DNA of 64,000 bases from Streptococcus sp. LQJ-218 (GTDB lineage: Bacteria > Bacillota > Bacilli > Lactobacillales > Streptococcaceae): assembly GCF_003428885.1 (NCBI RefSeq), contig NZ_QQRU01000002.1, forward strand, positions 39,502-103,501, read 5' to 3'. The first letter of the stretch is position 1, and the number at the start of each line of letters is the position of its first letter. Positions 57,097 through 64,000 of the stretch are shown in pieces. The position numbers and the translations under genes were made by a program. Under the pieces are notes generated by a model. It was not told the origin of the DNA, made no database searches, and saw only the letters and a list, made by a program, of their open reading frames with translations.

Positions 57097-57966
57097 TTAC
57101 AAATCTTTATTTGAAAGCTGGTTTGCAAAATAGTTTTCATAGTATCTTGCACCATCTACATACTCTAGATCTTGTAAGATTGTAATGCCTCTCTGGATTT
57201 TTTCAAGTCCCTTATTTTTTACATTAAAAATAGTATCATAATACCCTTTAGCAATCATATAAATGATTTTAAGATAAGCTTGAGATTCTGGCAATTCTCG
57301 TTTTTCAATCTGAAAGATAAAATAATCTGCTTTTAGTTTATCCTTTTCCTCTATCGCTTTAAAGAGCCCATTCATCAAAATGGTGTCAATACCAACTTTG
57401 TTACTAGGTAAAGAGCCTAATAAATCCGTCTTTTGTAACATCTCCCTAGAATATTTAAAATAGAGGGGCAGAGGAAACAAAGTAGAAATCGTTGAAAATA
57501 GTTCCAATTCATAATTTCCCCAGATATCAATAGTAAAAAAATATTCATAGAGAAAAGTCAGTTCTTCATCCGTTGCTCTTATTTCTGAATCAAAAAACAC
57601 AAGAAGACTTTTGATACGAATCATTTGTAAAAGATAGCTTGTTTCACCACTTGATCTATACTTTTGAGTCGTCTCTTCAAACAAGGAGTGTAGAGAATCA
57701 ATCCCTTCTCTGTCATATAAATCCCAAAGATTTTCTTGAAAAGCCAGGACCTTTTTCTGAGAAAAACCACGTACCAAGTACATAAATTCATTCAAATCAG
57801 AGTGGATGTTATCTAAGGCAGTAATCAATTTCATAGATGACAAGTCTGCTTCTCCACGCTCAAATTTGCTCAGCATGGAATAAGTAAACTCTCCTCCCGT
57901 CGCCTCCTGTAGAGATACATTCCGACTCTTTCTCAATTCTTTAAAAACTTCCCCCAGATTTTGCAT
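57097..57966 (-). CDS. Rgg/MutR family transcriptional regulator
   Basis: 289 aa from MQNLGEVFKELRKSRNVSL, the ATG after GGGGAG. N-terminal XRE-type HTH (about 6-60; SMLSKFERGEADLSS) and a helical TPR-like C-terminal domain that in this family binds short peptide pheromones. I could not find an SHP-type peptide gene beside it. A 5' fragment of the same gene lies 2.7 kb away (55071-55246). Promoter TTGAAA-17-TATCAA upstream. Confidence 0.9.
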   Translation of the reverse strand: MQNLGEVFKELRKSRNVSLQEATGGEFTYSMLSKFERGEADLSSMKLITALDNIHSDLNEFMYLVRGFSQKKVLAFQENLWDLYDREGIDSLHSLFEETTQKYRSSGETSYLLQMIRIKSLLVFFDSEIRATDEELTFLYEYFFTIDIWGNYELELFSTISTLFPLPLYFKYSREMLQKTDLLGSLPSNKVGIDTILMNGLFKAIEEKDKLKADYFIFQIEKRELPESQAYLKIIYMIAKGYYDTIFNVKNKGLEKIQRGITILQDLEYVDGARYYENYFANQLSNKDL

Positions 57967-58095
57967 ATTGACTCCCCACAATTCTTAACTCTCTTACTCA
58001 TAAAAGTAACGGTTGATAGCAACCAGTACAGAAAATTTCAAGTCTTGACTATAACGACAACTCCTATGAATGATGTACAGATTGCCTAGATCTTT

Positions 58096-58788
58096 TTATT
58101 TATGGCTCAATTTCTTGGTCAAGAAGTCTCCCAAGAATTGGATTGCAAAGATAATCAAAATGATAATGATGGTTGCCAAGATAGTCACATCGTGATTGTA
58201 GCGGTTAAATCCATAAGCGATGGCTACGTTACCAATACCGCCGGCTCCAACCGCACCGGCCATAGCTGTTTCCCCAACAAGGGAAATCAAGGTCACAGTC
58301 GTCACACGGATCAAATCTGGAAGACCTTCTGATAGGTAAACACCCACGATGTCCCAGAAAGTCGCTCCGCTCGCTTGAGTCGCCTCAATGACACCACCAT
58401 CTAGCTCAGCCAATACCACCTGTACTTGACGGGCAAAGAAGGCAAAGACTGCAAAAGATAGCGGTACGATAGCCGCATTTGGTCCGATACTTGTCCCTAC
58501 GATTAGGTGAGAGAAGGGTGACAAGACTGCCAAGAGAATGATAAATGGTACCGCACGGAAAATAGAGGTAATCTTATCCAAAATCCAAAAAACAACTTTA
58601 TTTTCCAAAACACCACCCGGCGCTGTCAAGACAAGGAAAAGACCTGCAACCAGTCCTAAGAAACCTCCGATGATAAAGGAAAGAACCGTCATATAAAGAG
58701 TCAAGTAGATAGCTGTCCCCCAGCCAGCTTGACCAGACCAACCCATCTTATAGACGTTTGGTAAGTATGCTTTAATCAATTCTGCCAT
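58096..58788 (-). CDS. metI: Methionine ABC transporter permease
   Basis: 230 aa with five membrane helices. Cytoplasmic EAA-like loop GVIEATQASGATFWDIVG near 130. Partner of MetN (2-bp gap) and MetQ. The 3' end of this gene is the repeated segment seen at 48.6 and 55.4 kb; this copy is the intact one. Confidence 0.94.
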   Translation of the reverse strand: MAELIKAYLPNVYKMGWSGQAGWGTAIYLTLYMTVLSFIIGGFLGLVAGLFLVLTAPGGVLENKVVFWILDKITSIFRAVPFIILLAVLSPFSHLIVGTSIGPNAAIVPLSFAVFAFFARQVQVVLAELDGGVIEATQASGATFWDIVGVYLSEGLPDLIRVTTVTLISLVGETAMAGAVGAGGIGNVAIAYGFNRYNHDVTILATIIIILIIFAIQFLGDFLTKKLSHK

Positions 58789-58789
58789 C

Positions 58790-59851
58790 TTACTGTCCTC
58801 CCTTCAATACTTTTAGTTGCACACCAGCCTGACGAATGGCTTCTTGGGCACCTGCTAGCGCTGCTTTTTCACCTGACAAGACCACAACCAATTCTCCAAC
58901 AGGAGTGCCATCCAAAATTTCAATGTTTCCATAGAGAATATTAGCTGTTACTTGGTAGTGCTTGTACAATTCATTCAAAAGTGGTTCGTCTGTAGATGCC
59001 CCTGCATATTTGAGTTGTACCAGAACGCTATTGTCAGATAAGTGTTCCACGATTTCTTGCTTCTCGATTTTGACCATGGCTTCGTCAATACCTGTGGCTG
59101 TTGAGATGAAGTCTTGAGTCAAAGGTTGCTTAGGATCTGAGAAGATTTCAAGAACGCTACCTTCTTCAATCAAGCGACCGTCTTGCATAACGGCTACACG
59201 GTTGGCAATGTCTTTGACAATCTGCATTTCATGCGTAATCAAGACAACGGTCAAACCTAATTTTTGGTTCAAATCTTGCAACAAGGCCAAAATCTGCTTG
59301 GTTGTCTTAGGGTCAAGGGCAGAAGTTGATTCATCTGAAATTAAGATTTTTGGATCATTTGCCAAGGCACGCGCAATAGCCACACGCTGTTTTTGCCCTC
59401 CTGATAGTTGTGAAGGGTAGTTTTCAGCACGATCTGCCAAGCCAACCAAGTCCAACAACTTAGCTACTTTAGCCTTCTTTTCTTCCTTGCTGAGTCCAGA
59501 GTGTTTGAGGGCAAAGGCTACATTCTCCTCTGCGGTCTTTTGGCTCATCAGGTTGAAATGCTGGAAAATCATCCCGATATCCTGACGTTTACGACGCAAC
59601 TGCTCGGCCGTCAAGGTCACCTTGCCATCAAAAATCACATCGTCATCAATGGTAATTTTCCCTGCAGATGGTTTTTGCAAGAGGTTAATAACACGAACTA
59701 GGGTTGATTTCCCTGCTCCAGAATATCCAACGATCCCGTAGATATCCCCTTCTTGAATGTGAATGGTCACATCCTTGACCGCTGTGATGGTTCTTTTCTT
59801 TTGGTGAAAAGTCACATCGATCTGATCTAACTTAATAATATCTCTACTCAT
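58790..59851 (-). CDS. metN: Methionine ABC transporter ATPase
   Basis: 353 aa. Walker [13 protein letters not shown] near 38, signature [15 protein letters not shown] near 142, Walker [13 protein letters not shown] near 163 (the usual E-P-T is E-S-T as in other MetN). C-terminal NIL domain (about 268-350) that senses intracellular methionine. Overlaps the M20 peptidase gene by 8 bp. Confidence 0.95.
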   Translation of the reverse strand: MSRDIIKLDQIDVTFHQKKRTITAVKDVTIHIQEGDIYGIVGYSGAGKSTLVRVINLLQKPSAGKITIDDDVIFDGKVTLTAEQLRRKRQDIGMIFQHFNLMSQKTAEENVAFALKHSGLSKEEKKAKVAKLLDLVGLADRAENYPSQLSGGQKQRVAIARALANDPKILISDESTSALDPKTTKQILALLQDLNQKLGLTVVLITHEMQIVKDIANRVAVMQDGRLIEEGSVLEIFSDPKQPLTQDFISTATGIDEAMVKIEKQEIVEHLSDNSVLVQLKYAGASTDEPLLNELYKHYQVTANILYGNIEILDGTPVGELVVVLSGEKAALAGAQEAIRQAGVQLKVLKGGQ

Positions 59852-61217
59852 AGCTCCTAATCAGCTCCTCTACTAATTCAATATGGGTGTAATAATCGGC
59901 GATTCGCACATTTTCATCTCCACCGTGATCTCGGCTGTTGGCATTTCCTAGACCGAAGGCCACCATTGGCACCTCTAGGGCATCAAAGACCGTATGCATC
60001 GGCCCTGTCCCAGCTGTAGTTGGCAAGACCGATACGCCCTGTGGATAGAATTTCTTGGCCAACTCGATCACATTGAGAATGGCTGGTGCACTCATATCGC
60101 TTCGATAGCTCATCTCTCCCAAGGTATAGTATAATTCTACCTTATCAAAGCCGTTTTTGTCTAGCTGTTTCCGAATTTTTTCCAGAACATCATGCGGTTC
60201 TAGGCCAGGAACCAAACGAACTTCTAACTTAGCACTGGCTTCTGCTGGCAAAATCGTCTTGACTCCCTGCCCTTGATAACCTGACTGGATCCCTTCGATA
60301 TTGAGTGCTGGTTCAAAGAAGAAACGTTTTAGAAAGGCTGCGCGGTCCTCTTGTAAGAGAGGCAATTCCAAACCATAAATCTGGCTGATTTCCCCTGGAT
60401 TACGTTGGGCGTAAGTGTCCACCAAGGCCAATTCTCGTTCATTTGGTTCTTGAACTTCTTCGTACAAACCTTCAGTCAAGATACGGCCATCTGTGGCACG
60501 AAGAGACTGTAAGGCTTGAAGGAGGTACCAGGGAGCTGACTCCACAACCCCACCATAGCTGGAGTGGATATCTACGTCAGCACTTTTGACCTTGGCATCA
60601 AAGGTCACAATCCCCTTATTTCCACCAGAAATTTCCAGCTGTTCCAAGGCATTTTTGGTCCCTTGTTCCCAGACCAACAAATCCGCTCCACGGAGTTTAT
60701 CCGCATGTTTTTCCAAATACTTATCCAGGTCTGTCGAAGCCGATTCCTCCGCACCCTCCATGATAAAACTGATATTGACAGGTAGGTCATCATGGTGTTG
60801 CATATATTTTCTCAAAGCACTCAAACGAGCTGTGATATGCCCCTTATCATCGTCAACCCCACGCCCATACATGAAACCATCGCGGACCGAAAGCGTAAAG
60901 GGATCCTCTGTCCAGACCTGATCCCCGTCCGCTGGCACAGTGTCATAGTGGTTATAGAAAATCAAGGTCTTGGCGTCTGGACGTGAACTCTTGAAATGCG
61001 CCATGACAAAGGGCGCTGTATAAGTCTCATCAATCTCCACTTCAGCCCCCACACGTTTGAAAATCTCACCCAGATAGTTGGCAACTTCTTTCAGCCCAAC
61101 CTGCTGGGCAAAGACTGATTTCTTAGAAATCAAGGTACGCAAGACTTCAAAATAATGTTGGGCAACATGATCCTTTTCAAATTTTTCAATCTGTTCTTGT
61201 TCGCTAGGAAAAACCAT
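59844..61217 (-). CDS. M20 family metallopeptidase (dipeptidase)
   Basis: 457 aa. Metal-site segments: [12 protein letters not shown] near 87, [11 protein letters not shown] near 118, [11 protein letters not shown] near 152, and the late HGGDEN near 434. M20 peptidases hydrolyse short peptides; sitting between metQ and metN, it probably releases methionine from imported peptides. Conserved in this place in streptococci. Confidence 0.92.
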   Translation of the reverse strand: MVFPSEQEQIEKFEKDHVAQHYFEVLRTLISKKSVFAQQVGLKEVANYLGEIFKRVGAEVEIDETYTAPFVMAHFKSSRPDAKTLIFYNHYDTVPADGDQVWTEDPFTLSVRDGFMYGRGVDDDKGHITARLSALRKYMQHHDDLPVNISFIMEGAEESASTDLDKYLEKHADKLRGADLLVWEQGTKNALEQLEISGGNKGIVTFDAKVKSADVDIHSSYGGVVESAPWYLLQALQSLRATDGRILTEGLYEEVQEPNERELALVDTYAQRNPGEISQIYGLELPLLQEDRAAFLKRFFFEPALNIEGIQSGYQGQGVKTILPAEASAKLEVRLVPGLEPHDVLEKIRKQLDKNGFDKVELYYTLGEMSYRSDMSAPAILNVIELAKKFYPQGVSVLPTTAGTGPMHTVFDALEVPMVAFGLGNANSRDHGGDENVRIADYYTHIELVEELIRSYE

Positions 61218-61280
61218 ATTCTCTCTACCTTTCTATGAACCTATAGTCTTCTTTACAATCCATGCTCTATACAAAAGCAA

Positions 61281-61305
61281 GAGGTGGAAAAATCTCTCCC
61301 ACCTC
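61281..61305 (-). terminator. Hairpin between metQ and the M20 gene
   Basis: Stem GAGGTGG / CCACCTC with an 11-nt loop. T-content after it is low (TTGCTTTTG), so it is likely only a partial terminator that lowers expression of the downstream genes relative to metQ. Confidence 0.6.
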
Positions 61306-61315
61306 CCTGTGTTTA

Positions 61316-62170
61316 TTACCAAACTGGTTGATCCAAACCGTCTGATGTTTCTTCGATAACTTTTTTCACGTCATCTGTGTGGTAAGCTGCGATCACTTTC
61401 TTGATAGCATCAGCTTTTGGTGATGTTTCCCAATCTTTTTTCGCAACGATGATGTTGTACCATTGTTTTGAATTTTCATCAGCCTGTTCTTTGAAAAGTG
61501 CTTTCTTGTAGTCCAATTTTGCTTCTGTAACGAAGGTATTGTTTACAACGGCAGCATCAACTGATGACAATGAACGAGCTGTTTGGCTAGCGTCCAATTC
61601 AGTGATTTTCAAGTTCTTTGGATTTTCTGTGATGTTTGCGATTGTCGCAAGCGCAGTTCCTGAAACGTCCAATTTAATCAAGCCAGCTGATTGAAGCAAG
61701 TAAAGCGCACGGCTTTCGTTGGTAGCATCGTTCGGTACAGCGATTTCTCCGTTAGCTGGGATGTCTTCTACTTTAGTGTACTTGTTGTCGCTGCCATTTA
61801 ATCCTGAGTAAAGACGGATTGGTGAGATGTACGTATCTGCAATCGCTACAAGGTCTTTCCCGTTTTCTTTGTTCCAGTTGTTCAAGAAGTTATAGTGTTG
61901 GAAAGCGTTCAAGTCTACTTCGCCATCAGCAGTTGCCTTGTTTGGTTGTGAGTAGTCTGTGAACTCTGTAAATTCCAAAGTGATACCGTCTTTTTTAACC
62001 AATTCTTGGATTTTGTCCCAACGTTTTTCTTCAGAACCGCTACGGTTAACAGTTGCGATTTTGATAGTTGTTGCATTGTCTGCTTTCTTTTCTGAGTTTC
62101 CACAAGCTGCGAGAGCCAAACCTGCGACTGTAGCAAGGGCTGCTACACCAAGCCATTTTTTAATTTTCAT
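61316..62170 (-). CDS. metQ: Methionine-binding lipoprotein
   Basis: 284 aa. Signal peptide and lipobox LAAC (Cys at 23), then the NlpA/MetQ fold with AVPNDATNESRALYLLQSAG near 147. Captures methionine and passes it to MetI/MetN. First gene of the unit, behind a MET-box and a promoter at 62203-62231. Confidence 0.94.
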   Translation of the reverse strand: MKIKKWLGVAALATVAGLALAACGNSEKKADNATTIKIATVNRSGSEEKRWDKIQELVKKDGITLEFTEFTDYSQPNKATADGEVDLNAFQHYNFLNNWNKENGKDLVAIADTYISPIRLYSGLNGSDNKYTKVEDIPANGEIAVPNDATNESRALYLLQSAGLIKLDVSGTALATIANITENPKNLKITELDASQTARSLSSVDAAVVNNTFVTEAKLDYKKALFKEQADENSKQWYNIIVAKKDWETSPKADAIKKVIAAYHTDDVKKVIEETSDGLDQPVW

Positions 62171-62202
62171 GATTCTTTCTCCTTTAAAAATAATACCGTA
62201 CT

Positions 62203-62231
62203 AGTATCTCACAATTTGTTTGATTCCACAA
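62203..62231 (-). promoter_or_regulatory. metQ promoter
   Basis: Minus strand: TTGTGG, 17-bp spacer, GATACT. The -35 lies within an inverted repeat ACAATTTG / CAAATTGT (62211-62236). Confidence 0.55.
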
Positions 62232-62253
62232 ATTGTTATTAGATAGGCAGATG

Positions 62254-62270
62254 TATAGTTTAAAACTATA
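62254..62270. promoter_or_regulatory. MET-box (MtaR/MetR operator)
   Basis: TATAGTTTAAAACTATA, a perfect palindrome equal to the streptococcal MET-box consensus TATAGTTtnaAACTATA. It lies about 23 bp upstream of the metQ -35, consistent with a LysR-type activator. Confidence 0.88.
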
Positions 62271-62324
62271 TCCCTAAAAACTGAGAAATCACCCACCTTA
62301 TTCAGGATGGATGATTTGAAGAAA

Positions 62325-63155
<831 letters not shown>

Positions 63156-63258
63156 GTCATTTCCTCCAAAATAAAATACCTTCTAATTTTAACAAAAAAA
63201 GACTATTTACGCCATTATATGATATCTATCTTTGTGATAAGTTTTCTTTATGGTTGAT

Positions 63259-63582
63259 TTAAAAGGCCAAACGCAAGACGGCAATCAAGACTACTCCAAA
63301 GAGAACTGTTCCGACTAGATTGCGGTAGCGAAAGGCTACCCAAGCTGTTGGAAAGACGGCTAAGAAGTCCAGCCATTTGATTTGAGGAAGACTACCGACC
63401 TTACCTGTCACTACGCTTGATAGAATCAAGGCAAAGATAATAGAGACGGGCAAGAACTTCAAAAAACGCTCAACAATCGCAGGCAAACCCTTATACTTGA
63501 CCAAGATGAAGGGAATCATACGGGGAATCCAGGTCACAAGACCAGAGAAAATAACTGCTAATAAAAGATACTTACTGACCAT
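63259..63582 (-). CDS. azlD: AzlD-family branched-chain amino acid exporter subunit
   Basis: 107 aa with three to four hydrophobic helices; WIPRMIPFILVKYKGLP and a C-terminal helix are typical of AzlD, the small partner of AzlC. Overlaps the azlC end by 11 bp. Confidence 0.9.
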   Translation of the reverse strand: MVSKYLLLAVIFSGLVTWIPRMIPFILVKYKGLPAIVERFLKFLPVSIIFALILSSVVTGKVGSLPQIKWLDFLAVFPTAWVAFRYRNLVGTVLFGVVLIAVLRLAF

Positions 63583-64000
63583 CTAAAACCACCCCCATGC
63601 TACAACCTAGCAAGGTCGCAAACAGAACAGCTAGTGACTGAGACACCACTGTCAAGAGTAAAAAGAAGGATACCGCAACAACTGCTAAGATGCTGAGCAG
63701 ATTGCGGACAGGAATCCGTCTTTGCATAATCTGGAATTGCGAAGCAAAAATTCCGATAAACATCCCAACTAGGGCAAAATCCAAGCCAAAGATTTCTGGA
63801 TTTGGTAGCAGGCCACCCAGAGCCGTTCCGACTACTGTTCCCACAAACCAAGCCACATAGCTGTTGAGATTATTTCCGTGCATCCACATAGGATTGACCT
63901 TGTCTGTATGGGCCAATTCTCCCATCAAAACACCATAAGTCTCATCCGTCAAGATACTAGACATACCGATATTGTGCCAGAGACTGGTATGACGGAAATA
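63572..64000 (-). CDS. azlC: AzlC-family branched-chain amino acid exporter, 3' part
   Basis: The frame is open to the window edge, so the start lies beyond 64000. About 143 residues are seen, with SILTDETYGV and the GLLPNPEIFGLDFALVGMFI region typical of AzlC. Forms an export complex with AzlD. Confidence 0.88.
   Translation of the reverse strand, partial: YFRHTSLWHNIGMSSILTDETYGVLMGELAHTDKVNPMWMHGNNLNSYVAWFVGTVVGTALGGLLPNPEIFGLDFALVGMFIGIFASQFQIMQRRIPVRNLLSILAVVAVSFFLLLTVVSQSLAVLFATLLGCSMGVVLDGQ

Noticed and set aside
48533..58790. Prophage or integrative element with integrase in the accessory island
   Set aside because: No integrase, phage or conjugation genes, and no tRNA; only IS1381 pieces and repeated metI ends are present.
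62211..62236. Inverted repeat ACAATTTG / CAAATTGT as a second specific operator of metQ
   Set aside because: It overlaps the -35 and could bind a regulator, but it matches no consensus I know; recorded only with the promoter.

Overview
This window is a Streptococcus chromosome segment of the mitis group, most probably S. pneumoniae or a very close relative. The evidence is the complete low-GC S10-spc-alpha ribosomal operon, several BOX repeats (a pneumococcal repeat family), an IS1381 remnant, a ComX cin-box, a streptococcal MET-box, and a gene order that matches the pneumococcal backbone. Most genes lie on the minus strand. No rRNA, tRNA, CRISPR array or prophage was seen.

Layout: 1-4.0 kb holds the 3' end of an iron-type ABC permease, a histidine phosphatase and a UPF0237/UPF0210 pair. 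4.1-18.9 kb is the ribosomal super-operon (rpsJ to rplQ, with secY, adk, infA and rpoA), read right to left from a promoter near 18.95 kb, with a second promoter before infA. 19.0-22.4 kb is the anaerobic ribonucleotide reductase locus (nrdD, a 46-aa protein, a broken acetyltransferase, nrdG) with paired NrdR-type boxes. 22.4-24.15 kb is a late-competence unit behind a cin-box. 24.2-34.2 kb is housekeeping: cls, a lipoprotein, folC, the ireB-ruvX-UPF0473 unit, a DUF1307 lipoprotein, spx, an M24 peptidase and uvrA. 34.2-48.5 kb holds corA, DUF1129, an S66 peptidase, tag-ruvA-mutL, a LytTR/DUF3021 pair, an unusual NRAMP-like carrier, nrdI and a YesLMN-like two-component unit. 58.1-63.2 kb is the methionine ABC transporter locus (metQ, M20 peptidase, metN, metI) under a MET-box, and azlCD lies at the right edge.

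The accessory part is 48.5-58.1 kb, inserted beside the 3' end of metI. It is visibly richer in A and T, and it contains two extra partial copies of the metI 3' end, a partial copy of the neighbouring rgg gene and an IS1381 fragment, so it looks built by repeated insertion or recombination at one spot. Its core resembles the salXYKR part of a salivaricin A locus: a BceAB/SalXY-type ABC transporter and a NarL-type sensor/regulator pair. Upstream are three very small genes. One is a lacticin-481/salivaricin-type lanthipeptide precursor with a TCSYEC lipid-II-type motif. The second has the same leader but a core with no cysteine. The third is a 35-residue single-pass membrane peptide. No lanthionine synthetase (LanM) and no LanT exporter is present. 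The peptide promoter and the transporter promoter carry the same 16-bp element (15/16 identical) at exactly the same distance (21 bp) from the -10 box. The simplest reading is a peptide-sensing and immunity circuit that kept precursor-like peptides but has no modification enzymes here. This is the part of the window most likely to be undescribed.

Several genes look broken: the amino-acid binding lipoprotein at 62.3-63.2 kb has a stop codon in its signal peptide, the acetyltransferase at 19.6-19.9 kb has a stop plus a large deletion, and the rgg and metI copies are fragments.
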